A stretch of 64,000 nucleotides of DNA from Ichthyophis bannanicus (GCA_033557465.1 CM066035.1:896551309-896615308); one strand, 5' to 3'; numbered from the stretch's first letter, positions 41,701 to 54,500 are shown. Program-made: numbers and translations. The notes: generated from the letters alone by a model not told the origin.

Positions 41701-42342
41701 GAGGTCTGTTATCAGCTTTTAAGGAAGCAAACTTAGGCTTGTGACCTTGAAAATTATTTGGCTCCACCCTTTGAAAGTAGATTTCGTAGACTAGAGCTGT
41801 ATACCTTTAAATAGGCAAACTTGATTTGAAAATATTTTTTTCTATGCTTTGTGGCTCGCTGTGCTTTGGAAAAGCCATTTTTGGCAATGCTTCAAGGTAT
41901 TATGGAACCCACTGGAGATGATGATCTGGAGCAGCCGCAGAGAGGCTTAGCTGGGGTGGGGTGAGGGCTGTGACAGGTACACATCACCCAGTGGGAAATG
42001 TTTTAAGTCCCAGAATATGTAATAGTTAACTTACGTTCTTGTATGCATGAAGTGAAGAGCAGGCTTGCATTGCCCAAATGTATACCACCTGTCTTTCAAA
42101 CGTTTCCACTTTACATCCAGCCCTGGTTTTTCATTTCCTGGCCCCCAGCATTCTGAGCTGGTTAATGCTGTTGTCCTTTGCTCATACTGTCCTGACTCAG
42201 AGGGTTTTAGTCTTTGAAAGCTAGTCAAAAAATATGTTTAGTTAGTCTACTATGAGGTATTGCCTTATTCTGTGTGTTCGTTTTTTTTTTTTTTTTTTTT
42301 TACATATTAACTATTAGAGTAGGGTTGCTGTGTTAATCCACT
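41701..42342. other. Unrecognised stretch left of D5
   Basis: About 640 bp without a recognised gene or element. It holds a long T-run at about 42281-42301 and no convincing ORF; the 65-codon antisense frame at 42031-42228 shows nothing I recognise. Confidence 0.5.
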
Positions 42343-42770
42343 ATCTCCAGGAACAAGCAGGAATGTGTCTTCACATATGGGTTCGTCGGTACTGACGGAG
42401 TCTGCGCGGGAACGCTTCCCAGCGTCCAATCAGAAAGCTTTTGGAAGCATCCCAACACGCCTGCGTGCTGCCTTGCTGCCTTCCCACCTTCCCAACTGCC
42501 TCTCCTCAGTTTTTGTTTTTCCGCGGAGCCGGCAGGACGTCCTTCTGTCACCGCAGAAAATTCTTCTTTTATTTTTTAGTTTTCTTGTGGTCGCGGCTGC
42601 CTTCCCCAACGCCACCGATACCGCCGGTGTTTCTTTTTTCTTGTAAAATGTTTTCCTTTTTAAGGACTATATTTTTTCTTCCTTAGTGTCTCACAGTTCT
42701 CAGGCCTTCTAGGCCTCTCTATTTTCCTTCATGGAACCGCCAGCCACTTTCCCCAAGAAATGTACAAACT

Positions 42771-44414
42771 GTGGCAGTACAACTTTATTTTTTAGACACT
42801 CACAATTGGTGTCTAACCTGCTTGGGTCCTGACCATTTTCCTCCGGAGCCCTTGGGCAATAGTATTGTGAGAAGAAGTTTTCAACATCGAGTTCCCCTTG
42901 ACACGCGGTCCCCCTCCAACTTCAGGGCACCAACCATATCTTCTTCTACACAGGATCAGGTAACCCAAAAACAGTCTGTTAAGACTAGCCAGTCCTCGAG
43001 CGGCAGTTCTCATGCACAGCATAGAGATGCCTATGGCCTTGTCCTCGAGAATCCACTGGCTTCGAAACCCTGGTGGGAGTCTTCGGCCTCCAAAACCTGT
43101 GTGGGGTTTCATGTTGTTCCTGAGGTTCACCCCTCACAGAACATACCTGAGCCATGCCCAGTGGTGGCATCCGCTTCGAGCGGTACCGATACCCCGGCAT
43201 TGGCACTGGTGTTGGATGAAACATTCCTCACCAAGGATCGTCGTCTGGTGTCCTCGGTACCTGCGGGGCTGGTGGATACGCTCCAGATCGACCTTCCAGT
43301 ATCGGTACCGACACCGATACTAGTACCGACGTCGGTACCCTCCAGACGTGCATCGATAGGCTCGCTTCCTTCGATGCCGAGTCTGGAATCGATCTCCAGT
43401 CTGGAGGACTGGGTACCGACTCGCCTTGGTACCGACTCCCATCGGTACCGAAGGCTCGGTTCTGATAATTCGGATCCGCAACTCTCGGTTCCTCCGATAC
43501 CGTTAGAGTTGCCACCGGCTGGTCTTCATCCACCGGTATCAGATACGGTACCGATATCGGTACCGATATCCACAGTACCGTTGCTGTCGGCACCTTCCAT
43601 GCTTCTCTCAGGCTCGCTTCCCTCGATGCCGAGTTTGGAATCGATCCCTAGCATGGACGATCTGTTACCAACGGTTGCTGGTTCTGATCTGCAGTACCAG
43701 GGACCACCACCTCAGGATCCCATACGGCACCATCCAGGATCTTCTATTCCTATATACTTGAATAGTTCCCTCGGTGCCAACGCTAGTTCTTCATCAGATC
43801 TAGCCTATCCAAGGGAAATTCCCTCCGGGGATCCTTCTTTCCAGTTTTTCCTCCTGGATATGGCAAAATCACTTGCCATTCCTATTCCTGGACAAGATCC
43901 TACACAAGAGAATACAGAATACCTCTCTGTTCCTACCAAAGCAAAGGAGAATATAATGCTTCCTTTGCATCATTCTTTGCAGGATCTCCTTCTACGAATG
44001 TGGGAAGCTCCTTTAAAGGTACCTCCACCTTCCAGGGCAACTGATCTCCTATATCAGGTGCCCCCCTCTCCAGGGTTTCAAAAGACTCAACTGCCTCATC
44101 ATTCCATTGTGGTAGAATCAGCCATGAGGCGAGTGAAGAGTAATAAAAAGCACTCTTCTTATCCGCCAGGTCGTGAGTCTAAGACACTAGATGCCTTTGG
44201 ACGTCAAACCTTCCAGACATCCATGCTTTCAGCAAGAATTCTCTCATATATTTTTTATATGGGTCTATCTCTTGAGGAGGTCACAAAGAAATTACATCTT
44301 TTGACTCCTTTTCTTCAAGAGCTCAGGAGTAAAGACTATTCCTCACTGGTTAGTCATACTCAAAATATCTCTAGGTTTCTTACTCGTGCTACCTTAGACT
44401 CCTATGTCTGTTAG
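42771..44414 (+). pseudogene. DIRS D5 gag, long frame of 547 codons
   Basis: Structural protein of a diverged subfamily. The family start (MEPPATFPKKCTNCGS at 42731) is one frameshift upstream. The long frame begins inside the Cys-pair region (WCLTCLGPDHF, with the later Cys pair lost) and continues with SSTQDQVTQKQSVKTSQSSS. A long Pro/Val/Ser/Thr-rich middle follows whose DNA is full of GGTACCGAT motifs (43180-43600), with a duplicated block SLPSMPSLESI (twice). Then come FQFFLLDMAKSLAIPIPG, HHSIVVESAMRRVKSNKKHS and FGRQTFQTSMLSARILSYIF. Open for 1.6 kb with no stop. The remaining C-terminus (44404-44777, NTPCTGENLFNKES, Gln/Pro-rich) is in other frames. Confidence 0.85.
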
Positions 44415-44777
44415 CAGGACTTCTGCTATAGCTATAGGGGCACAACGTAGAGCCTTGCTTCAGACTTGGACAAATGGGCACAAGAAAGACTGGGAAATAC
44501 TCCTTGCACTGGAGAAAATCTCTTCAACAAGGAGTCTTTACTCCAGGTTGCTCAATTATCCACTGACTTTCCTTTTTCCAGAGGCTGTTCTATGCCTTCT
44601 TCTTTCCCAGTAGGTAGGAAATGTCCTACCAAACTTTCTTCCCCTAGGGGGAGAAGGTTTTATCCATCATCTGCCCATCACACAGATGTTCCCAAACAGG
44701 GGAAACATCGCCCTGGTCTGAAGAATCCACAACCTCAACAGGGTCAACCAACCCAGCACTCGCAGGGTTTCAAATAG

Positions 44778-47100
44778 ATCATTGTCCCTCTTGGTTGGTG
44801 GTTAGGGTGGCAGTCTTCTTCTTTTCACTTGAAGTATCTGCACTAAATTATCCTAACCTACCTAGATATCTCTTCATGAGACATCTTTTTTTCTAAGAGT
44901 CTTATGATGATCATGCCCATACTTACCTCTTTTTCCCTCAAGAGGAAGAGGAAAACTGTTAACAACTATCAATGGACAGTTGTTTCCCTGTACTAGCATG
45001 TATCATCTCACCTGTCAGAGACTTCCTCCATAGTCGGTCTCTTGCAACTCTGTCTTACCTCCCTCTTACTACAACATTGGTTTGTAAGAGTGGTTCTTTT
45101 ACACCGGTAAGCTCCTATAGTCCTCTACCTGTTTTACTGGGGGATTCTCCCTTCTGGAGTCCTTTTCCCCTTGTTATCTTAGGGCAGCTCATCAGACAAT
45201 AGGAAGTCCTATCAGGACTGTTTCTTTTTCCCAATCTAAAGAAAGGAAGAGGGAAAATAATTTTTCTATGCTGCCCTGGTAGTTGCTGCAGATGCAGCAA
45301 TTCCTAGTGGTTAGGCCACTGGCTGTGTTCTCTACGCAACCAGGGCTTCCCCTCCACTAGTAATCCTCTTAGCCTCAGTGCTTAAGTCCCAAACAGGTTA
45401 TTAACCTTGTTCGGAACCACTATTATCACATTCTGGTTGGTTAACTTCTATTCTTTGCCTTGGCAGAATAGCTGGTCACCTGCTAGCTTTCCACTGTCAG
45501 CTTTTGCTTCCACCAACCTGCAGCATGCTCTCTGCATCTCTACAGAGTAGCTTTGCACTTTGGGCCTTTGCTAGAGAGCATTAATATCTTGCCTAGCAGA
45601 TAACCCCAGATGGTTAGGGGAAGAGGGTTCCCCCCCAGTCATGTCTAGCGGGTATTCCCTGCCCTTTCCATCTTATCCTAAATCTCTTTTGAGGCATAAG
45701 CCTCAGGCCTTTCATTACGTGAAAGCCTAAAGAAGGGCCAATTCCCTGGCTTGGCCCATATCTCCTTGAGTCTTCTCGTCAGAGATAACTTTCTCCAATG
45801 GCAGCTAGAGGATGCCTAATACCCATCTTGCCCTCATAGGCGGATCATTAGGGTATCTTCCTCCAGAGGCCTCCTCTATCCAATCTCCATACTGCAATTC
45901 TGGAGATATCTACACTTCCTGTCTGCAGACTGACGTTATCCTCTGCCATTTTCATGTAGGCCATCCTGGTTATTCAAGAGCTCAAATTCTGCAAAGAATT
46001 CAGCCGCCGCCTTGTCAGGGAGACCTTTCCTCTGACTCTGCCAGTCATATCCAGGAAAAGAGGATTCTCTATTCACCTATTCAAGCAGGTATCAACCTTC
46101 TTGCTGTCAGATGAGTCTTCCTCTCTCCCTATATCCCTAAAGGGGATGGGGTTCTATGGACATCTCTCCATCCATATGCCTGGAGACATGTGTCTATATG
46201 CCTACCTATTTCGTCTAGGTATATATAGATACATATATATGCTTATCTATATCTGAGTGTCTTCTGCCCATACATATCTCTTTATAAATATAGGCATATA
46301 TACCCTATATGTGTGTGTGTGTGTATATATATATAGTTATGAGATATATTTTTAGATAGATCTGTATCCATCTACTTATCTATCTGTCTGTTAGGTTCAG
46401 ATATTCTTACATTCCTATATGATCCTGACAGATGGGCACTACACCTATCAATGCTGTGCCAGCATACTTAGGGGGCTACACCTATAACAACTCCCTGTGG
46501 TAATTAACAAACTTTTTCCTTACCATAACCTTTTCCGGTTAGGTACTCCTGAAGTTCTCCATGTGCCCTTCTTTCCTAATTGACCCCATTTAGGAAAGAC
46601 ATTGCGGAGCTTCAGTTGCTCTAAAGCTTATCGCTCCTGAGTCTGTCCTTACTTTCTTATCAGATACAAGGGTCTCCATACCCTTTCTTCCCTACATGGA
46701 CTGATTCCAACCCCAGTCCAGTTGGCTCAGACTCATTTTTTCTCTTGCTCCTAGATTTGTACTATTTTTGGACCAAAACAGCTTAAGCTTTCTTTAATAA
46801 TGCCTTCTGCGTTTCCGCTGAAGCTCTGCCTCTCATACTTCCCCAGTTTTCCCCTGGGACTATTTCTCACCCTGAAGGGTTCTGACCTCTACTTGTTTTT
46901 ATTCTACTTTATTACCTCTACTTCCCAGTGAGGTACCCCTTGAGCACATTCACTGGCTATTCTATCAGATCCATATGTAGCTCAGTGCACTTGTGCAGTG
47001 CCAACAAGGGAGGCCCAGATTACAATATTTCACTACTAAATGCCCTCGATACAGGGTCTTCCCCTTTTGAAGCCCTGTTCTAGCCAGCTGTTCCACAGCT
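44778..47100. other. D5 interior without recognisable pol
   Basis: About 2.3 kb where D4 and D6 carry RT, RNase H and recombinase. No frame over 110 codons and no motif order. It includes a TATA/GTGT microsatellite-like patch (46190-46400, with GTGTGTGTGTGTGTATATAT). It may be very decayed pol or foreign filler. Confidence 0.6.
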
Positions 47101-47221
47101 CCTTTTCTGTATTCAACTCCTACCCTCCATCCCCAGGATGCCTGAGGTCCTGAGGAATTAGCATGGCTCGTTCTAGACTTGCAACATGGTAGGACTCCCG
47201 GGCATCTCAACTTGGGAGTCC

Positions 47222-47590
47222 CCCATATGTGAAGACTCATTCCTGCTTGTTCCTGGAGATAGCACAGTTACTTACCTGTAACAGGTGATGTCTGGGAACA
47301 GCAGGAATAAGTCTTCACAACCCACCCACCTCCCCTAGGAGTTGCATTTCTCTATCTCTATCTTTCCCTTCCTTGCTCTCTCTCTCTCTCTTTGTCTCAG
47401 CTTTAAAACTTAACTGACGAGAGGCAGTTGGGAAGGCAGCACGCAGGCGTGTTGGGATGTTTCCAAAAGCTTTCTGATTGGACGCTGGGAAGCGTTCCCG
47501 CGCAGACTCCGTCGGTACCGACGTACCCATATGTGAATACTTATTCCTGCTGTTCCCAGAGATCACCTGTTACAGGTAAGTAACTGTGCT
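47222..47590 (+). repeat. D5 internal complementary region and 3' ITR
   Basis: Internal complementary region 47222-47322, then the ITR with GGGATGTTTCCAAAAGCTTT, the palindrome GTCGGTACCGAC at 47511-47522, CATATGTGAATAC and CAGGTAAGT at 47573-47581. Confidence 0.88.
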
Positions 47591-48244
47591 TTTTCTACGA
47601 AGGTGTAGAGGTTCACATTTTGTAATAGCTAATCGCAGAATACAGAAGAATATGACTAGTAAGACCACCACTGCCCTCCATCATTCTCAATGGGCTGGAG
47701 CTACTGACAGTAAAGAATCATTTGGAAAATGGAAAAGGGGTGGTTTTGTATTTACAACAAGCTAGAGGCTCATAGTTAGTGTTAGATTAATACCTGTAAA
47801 ATTACATGTGCCTTTAATGCACATTTATTTCCAATTTGATGCTCCCAATCTGATAATCATGCATGAGTCCTTTGCTGTCTGAGACCACCCACTGCTTTTC
47901 AGCTTTCTAAGGCAAGATATGAAAAGCTTTGCTTCTGTTTTTATTTGGATATTTCAAACAAAATTCTTATGTAGACTTTGAGTTTACACGTGATAACACT
48001 GCCAGTGCAAAGAGCCTCAGGCACTTCATGGAGAAAGGAATAAAGCACAAGGAAAACTGGCTGGTTTTCTCTTTGCCAGGAAACTCAAGAGCCCAAAATA
48101 ATAGAAAATAGGATTGCTACATCACTAGGTGATAAACCTTTCTTGGTTTAAGATGGCCAAGAACTCCATGGTAGTGCTGTGTGCCTCAATGACCATAAAT
48201 ACCAACTTTATGAAGAGCATTGCAGTTACCTTCTCGTAGCAATT
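47591..48244. other. Unrecognised stretch between D5 and CR1 copy j
   Basis: About 650 bp of unique-looking sequence. A 60-codon frame at 47929-48111 shows no recognised motif and no splice context that convinces me. Confidence 0.5.
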
Positions 48245-49125
48245 TGTAAACGGCTCTGGTGCCCTTCAGCCTGGGCGGTATATCAAGAAATTGCATAAAC
48301 ATAAACAAGTTATGGTCAAAGGACCCACTACCCAGGTAAAGGATCCAGGCGTCATTGTGGATAATATATTGAAACCCTCCATCCAGTGTGTAGCGGCGGC
48401 CAATAAGGCAAATAGAATGCTAGGAATCATAGGGAAAGGAATGGAGAATAAAACAAAGGATATTATAATGCCTTCATATCATTCCATGGTGAAACCGCAC
48501 CTTAAATACTGTGTGCAATTCTGGTCACCATATCTTAAAAGGATATAGCAGAATTAGAAAAGATACAAACAGCAGCCACCAAAATGATAAAAGGGGATGG
48601 AAGGATACTCCTATGAAAAGAGGCTTAAAAGGTTAGGGCTCGTCAACTTGGAAAAGAGACGGCTGAGGGGGAAATATGATAGAGGTCTATAAATTAATGA
48701 ATGGAACGGGTAAACATAGGTCGAATGTTTACGTCATCAGAATATAGAAAGATTAGGGACACCCAGTGAAGCTAGAACATAACCCATTTAAGCTAATAAG
48801 AGAAAATATTGTTTCACTCAACACGTAATCAAACTCTGGAATTTGTTACCAGAGGATGTAGTAAAAGCTGTTAGTGTAGCTGGGTTTAAAAGAGGTTTGG
48901 ACAAGTTCCTGGAGGAAAAATCCATAAATCATTATTGAGGATGACCAGGGAAATCCACTGCTTGCCCCAGGATACTCACTGCAGAATCGATGTACCTTTT
49001 TGGGAATCTGCCAGGTACTTGTGACTTGGATTGGCCACTATTAGAAACAGTATACTGGGCTTGATGGACCTTGGTCTAACTAACCCATTATGGCATTTAT
49101 ATTCTTTTGTTCAAATAAAGTAACT
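48245..49125 (+). mobile_element. CR1 LINE, copy j, 3' part
   Basis: CR1 RT C-terminus and 3' end: KDPGVIVDNILKPSIQCVAA, ANRMLGIIGKGMENKTKDII, KPHLKYCVQFWSPYLKRI (48291-48548), frameshifted WNLLPEDVVKAVSVAGFKRG-like codons, and a tail with GGGCTTGATGGACCTTGGTC and TATGGCATTTATATTC. Ends near 49125; 140 bp of unassigned DNA follows before D6. Confidence 0.85.
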
Positions 49126-49673
49126 TGTATCAGGAATGGATCTCGGAGTCAGTCAGCATAAAATCCTTTGTCAAACCTGTGCTGCCTATTTTCAGCACTG
49201 TAGTACAAACAAAGTCTCTTGGCTGCAAGGACTGATCTTGCTCTTTGCTGGGTATAGGATAGATCGTGATCTCCAGGAACAAGCAGGAATTTAGTCTTCA
49301 CATATGGGTATCGTCGGTACCGATGGAGCCTGCGCGTGAACGCTCCCCAGCGTCCAATAGGAAAGCTTTTGGGAGCATCCCATAGCACCTGCGTGCTGCC
49401 TTCCCGCCTTTCCAACTGTCCCTCTCCAGTTCTTCGTTTTCTGCGGAGCCGACAGGTCACATACCCTGTCGCCGCAGCAAAATTTCATCTTTATTCTTTG
49501 TTTTTGTGGTCGCATCTGCCTTCCTTTGACGCCATACCGGTACCGCTGGTTCTTTCTTCTTTCTTTTAAAAAAAAAAAAAAAAATTATAGTTTCTGAGGT
49601 GTTTTACTTGAGAAACTTTTTTCCTTGGTGCTAGGCGCCATTTTGGGCACTAGGCCCAATTTTTTCCTTGAAA

Positions 49674-51415
49674 ATGGAAAAACCTACTTCAGGTTTTAAA
49701 AAATGTTTTAAATGTGGCGGTACTGTTTCCGTCACGGACACCCATGATTGGTGTCTCAAATGCTTAGGTCCTGACCACTCTATTTGAGTGCCACTCCTGT
49801 GGAATGATGTCAAAAAGGGCCGGCAGAACCGAGCTGTTAAACTTAGCACCCTTTTTCCCTCAGACGTGGCGTCTGTTGCATCGATGTCCTCCAGGGCCTC
49901 ATCTTCTTCCCATGGATCTCAGGTAACTAAACATAAATCTAGCCAGTCCTCAAAGGGTAGATCTCCTAAGTATCGAGATGCCCCTGGCGTTGCCCTTGAG
50001 GAATTGTCACCGGCAAAACTGCCCTGGCGGGAGGCTTTGGCTTCCAAAGCACTAACGGGGCTCCAGGATGTTCTCGAGACCTCAACCTCGGCAGAACTAC
50101 TGGTGCCATGCTCTGGGGTTCTGGCCGCTTCTACTGGTACCAACACCCAAGCATCGGCAGCGTCGGTAGACCAGAGATTCCTTGCTATCGAACGCAGTCT
50201 AACGGCTCTTCTCACGACTTCGGTACTGTTGAAACCACTTCAGACACCTCAACCGATACTGGTACCGATTGCATTAGCATCGGCGGGTATGCCACCCATA
50301 CCGGGTTATGCGTTTGTCTCCAGCATCGACAGATCGGTACCGGAACAACCCAATACCGACTTAATCTGAGGTATTTTGAATCCTCTGAGTCTGAAGACTC
50401 CGAAGACTCTGCTGATACAAGAGTACTTCTTCCCGAGGATTCCTCTTCTCCTCAGCACAGAATGTCTCCACCAGAGGATATGTCCTTTCAGGACTTTATC
50501 TGTGATGTGGCCCGAGGCCTTTCCATCACAGTAGCTCCTGAAAAAGAGCCTAGGGCAAAGGAGTTGGAAATTCTCCAATACCCTAAGGCTCCCAAAGAGG
50601 CAGATACTCTGCCTATTCATGAGATTTTACATGATCTTATGTTAAGGATGTGGGAAACACCTTTAACCACATCTCCTCATTCTCGGAGACTTGATACCAT
50701 GTATCGAGTTCCACCTTGTCCCTGGCTTTCAAAAAGCTCAATTACCACACCATTCAATGGTGGTGGAATCAGCCATGAGAAGGATGAAAAGTGCAGACAC
50801 ACATGCATCCAATCCTCCAGGTCGTGAATGTAGAACTCTCTATGCCTTTGGGCGTCGATGCTTCCAAGCTTCCATGCTCTCAGCTAGGATCAGTTCCTAT
50901 ATCTTATATATGGGAATGTTCCTTAAAGAGGTCACAGGAAACTTGAAGCTTATGAGCCCCCCTCCTTCCTGATGACAAAAGGCAAGACTACCTTACTCTA
51001 GTCAAACATGCTCAGGATGTTTCCAAGTTTGTAAATCGTGCAACCTTTGACTGTTTTGAGTGCATAAGCAGAACCTCTGCTATTGCCATTGGTGCACGTC
51101 GGATTGCCTGGCTTCAGGCATCTGACTTGGAAATTTGGGTACAGGATAAATTAGGAAACAAGGCTAATGAGATAGATGCTGACAATATCATCTTGGATAG
51201 ATTGTCCAAATCTACAGCCGATCCTGCAAGGAAGAAATCCTCTAAGAAACCATTTTTCAATAAGAAAAAAGTTTTATCCTTCCTATACCCAACAGGGACA
51301 CCGTCCAGGTCAGACTGCCCAAAAGGGACAACAGCAGCAACCTAGACAACAAAAGAAGCTAAAAGCTGCAAAACCTCAGCCAGCTCAGCAGGCTCATCCT
51401 CCTCAGGGGCTTTGA
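49674..51415 (+). pseudogene. DIRS D6 gag, broken
   Basis: Start Met 49674: MEKPTSGFKKCFKCGGTVSV then DWCLKCLGPDHS, a TGA at 49785-49787, then the same frame from 49788 with SQVTKHKSSQSSKGRSPKYR and the Val/Pro tract to 50369. Other frames carry MSFQDFICDVARGLSITVAP (50108-50827), ASMLSARISSYILYMGMFLK (50691-50972) and a Lys/Gln-rich C-terminus ending AQQAHPPQGL (51415). At least three frame breaks. Confidence 0.87.
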
Positions 51416-51596
51416 CTCCTCTCTAGAGAACTTTGCCTCCTCTCTAGAGAACTTTGCCTTCCTGCCTCTGAACGGTCCAGAACCCTCGACCATCCCAGGC
51501 AGGTTATGTCATTTTGCCTACAGATGGTACCAAATAACAGCAGAGAATTGGACTCTGTCCATTGTACAAGAAGGGTACAAGCTTCATTTTCGCAGC

Positions 51597-53066
51597 ATGC
51601 CTCCTCCTGCAATTGTAAGACAGTTGAATTCTCAGACCTCTCTCGACAGTCTCTTAGGTCAAGAGGTCACAATGCTCCTTGCTCAAGGAGCAATAGAGGA
51701 AGTACCCATTCCCCATCAGGGTACAGGGTTCTATTCCCCCTATTTCCTTATTCCAAAGAAAACAGGGAGGGACAGACCCATTTTAGACCTCAGAGAATTG
51801 AACAAATATTTGTTCCGTGAGAAGTTCAAAATGGTCTCTCTAGGAACTCTGCTGTCATACCTTCAAAGTCAGGATTGGCTTTGTTCTCTAGATTTCAAGG
51901 ATGCGTATACTCATATTCTCATCCATCCAAATCACAGGAGATTCTTCTGAATCCTGTTTCAAGGAAAGCACTACCAATACAAGGTTCTTCCCTTTGGCCT
52001 GGCTTCTGCACCAAGAGTGTTCACAAAATACATGGCTGTGGTAGCAGCATTTCTCCGCACTCTGGGAATATTCTTCTTCCCTTACTTAGATGACTGGCTC
52101 ATTCGAGCCCTTACAGTGCCAGAAGCCAGCTCTGCTCTGTTTCGCACAATGTCAATCCTTCAGTATTTGGGACTCGTAATAAACCTCCCAAAATCCAATC
52201 TTGCTCCCAGTGAGTCCCTAGAGTTCATAGGAGCTCATCTGGATACGAGACAGACAAGGGTTTTCCTTCTGCAGCCCCACTGTCTTCGCATAGTACAACT
52301 AGCTTCCCAAGCAGTGCTCAAACCTTGTCTTACTGCTTGGGAAATGCTACAATTGCTAGGCCACATGGCATCCACCGTGCATGTGGTTCCTTATGCTCGC
52401 CTCCATATGTGAGCAGCCCAGTGGACTTTATCCACTCAGTGGACACAGGCCTCAGGCTGCCTGTCGGACAAAATAACAAACTCAAATCGACTTATTTCGT
52501 CCCTCCAATGGTGGCAATCACCCAGAAACCTTCTGGTGGGGTCTCCCTTCCAGCTACCCCTATCCCAAGCCACCCTAACAACAGATGCATCTCAGGTGGG
52601 ATGGGGAGCCCAACTGCACAATCTCTCTACCCAGGGTACCTGGACTCCACAGGAGGCCTGTCTTCATATCAACCTCCTGGAGCTCAGAGCAATCTTCTTT
52701 GCTCTTCGAGTATTTCACGCCCAGCTCAGCTACAAGATAGTCCTAGTTAAAACGGGCAATCAGGTAGCTATGTTCTATGTGAAGAAGCAGGGCGGAACAG
52801 GCTTTCTGTCGCTATGCAACGAAGCTTTGCAACTATGGGCTCTCGCAAGAGAGCATCACATTCATCTCCTTGCAGTGTATCTTCCAGGCATCCAAAACTC
52901 TTGGACAGACAAACTCAGTCGAATTTGGCTTCCATACGAATGGTCTCTCCATGCAGACCAGGTGGCCCAAATATTTCAGATTTGGGGAACCCCGGACATA
53001 GAACTCTTGGCAAGTCTACTGAATGCCAAACTTCCCTGGTTCTGTTCCAGAATTCCGGCTCGATGA
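51597..53066 (+). pseudogene. DIRS D6 reverse transcriptase and RNase H, stops in frame
   Basis: One frame throughout: LLAQGAIEEVPIPHQGTGFY, PILDLRELNKYLFREKF, SLDFKDAYTHILIHPNHR, a TGA at 51948-51950, YQYKVLPFGLASAPRVF, FFPYLDDWLIRA (YLDD), AWEMLQLLGHMASTVHVV, another TGA at 52410-52412, then RNase H with TTDASQVGWGAQL, LELRAIFFALRVFH and KTGNQVAMFYVKKQGG. The third RNase H acidic residue, normally TDN, is TGN, which would also disable it. The bridge frame stops at 53066. Confidence 0.9.
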
Positions 53067-54365
53067 TGTCAGGCAAGGGACGCCTTCCTCCTCCACTGGG
53101 GTCAGGACTTCCGATACGCCGTCCCACCCTTTCCCCTCATCCCCAAAACCCTATTCAAGCTTCAGAGAGACAGAGGTCATATGATCCTCATAGCTCCACG
53201 TTGGCCACGGCAACCGGGTACCCCTCTGCTCCTACATCTCTCTCAAGCTCCCCCTCTGGAGTTGGGATCCGCTCCAGATCTTCTCTCCCAAGAGGACAGG
53301 ATGCTCTGGCAGCCAAATCCCCAGTCTCTGCATCTCAGGGCCTGGTTGCTGAAAGCCTAGAAATTCAGGATCTTAAGCTTTCCCAACAAGTAAAGGATAT
53401 CCTTCATGTTTCTAGGAAACCCTCCACAAGATGCTCGTATGCCTTTAAGTGGAAAAGGTTTATCATATGGTGCTCGCAGAAGGGTCTTAATCCTCTTGCG
53501 ATACCTCTGGAATCGATATTGGAGTATCTCCTTCATTTGTCAAATGCGGGTCTCAAGAGAAATTCAGTAAGAGTCCATCTTAGTGATATTGCAGCTTCTT
53601 ACAAGCCTCTAAGTGGACACCCTATTTCCTCTCATCCTCTCATAGCGAGATTTATGAGAGGCCTTCTTTTAACAAAGCCTCCCATTAAACTACCACCGGT
53701 GGCATGGGACTTGAATCTGGTGCTCGGGCAACTCATGAAACCGCCCTTTGAACCATTAGCCACTAAATCTTTGAAATTCCTCTCTTGGAAAGTCATCTTC
53801 CTCATTGCAATCACATCAGCACGTTGCATCAGTGAATTGCAAGTGTTAGTGGCTGATCCTCCTTATACAAGGTTCCACCATAAGGTAGTTCTTAGGACTC
53901 ATCCACACTTTATGCCAAAGGTGGTTTCGCCTTTCCATTTAAACCAAGCAGTTTACCTTCCTGTATTCTTTCCGAATCTTCATGCCTCCAGTGCAGAAAG
54001 GAACCTTCATACCTTGGACTGTAAAAGAGCTTTGGCCTTTTACTTGCAAAGTTCACAGCAACATAGAAAATATTCTCAACTCTTTGTTGCTTCTGATCCT
54101 AGTCATTTGGGACTTCCAGTTTCCAAAAGAACTCTAACTGGATTGCTCATTGCATATCCTTTGCCTATGAGAGTAAGAACCTTCCTCTTGAAGGCCATGT
54201 CACAACTCACAATGTGAGAGCCATGGCAGCCTCAGTGGCTCATCTTCACTCTGTGTCTATCGGTGACATCTGTCGAGCAGCTACTTGGGCTTCGGTACGT
54301 ACCTTCACAGCCCACTACTGTTTAGACAAGGACTCCCGCTGGGATACCTTGTTTGGCCAGACTTA
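52814..54365 (+). pseudogene. DIRS D6 tyrosine recombinase, frameshifted C-terminus
   Basis: Frame 52814-54217 (467 codons) lies -1 to the RNase H frame and overlaps its end. LKLSQQVKDILHVSRKPSTR, NSVRVHLSDIAASYKP, PPPVAWDLNLVLGQ and ITSARCISELQVLV are present; D4 has Arg-Arg here, so one is Cys. A 2-nt loss near 54133 shifts the frame before the active site, so HVTTHNVRAMAASVAHLHSV and RTFTAHYCLDKDSRWD, with the H-x-x-R and Tyr, are in another frame to about 54365. Confidence 0.88.
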
Positions 54366-54500
54366 ATCAGTTCCTACCCACCGTCCCTGGTAGGATGCCA
54401 GAGATCCATGGCGGGGGGGGGGAGGGGGGAAATATGGCACTTTCATAAGTCCTGACAACTTTCTGGGGCCATCTCCCTGGCATCTGCAGCTAGGGAGTCC

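Larger units (their letters stand above)
42343..47590 (+). mobile_element. DIRS element D5, gag-only derivative (5.25 kb)
   Basis: Bounded by a 5' ITR (42343, ATCTCCAGGAACAAGCAGG) and a 3' ITR ending GTAAGTAACTGTGCT (47590), with the internal complementary region at 47222-47322. It has a long gag (42771-44777) but no continuous RT, RNase H or recombinase. Only isolated short resemblances remain, for example GGGCCTTTGCTAGAGAGCAT at about 45560 (RNase H-like) and GGGGATGGGGTTCTATGG at about 46143 (RT start-like), in the wrong order. The ITRs and the GCTTTCTGATTGGACGCTGG phrase differ from D3/D4, which suggests a separate subfamily. Confidence 0.88.

Noticed and set aside
44778..47100. Novel gene content in the D5 interior
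   Set aside because: No frame of useful length and no motif order; scattered bits resemble decayed DIRS pol.
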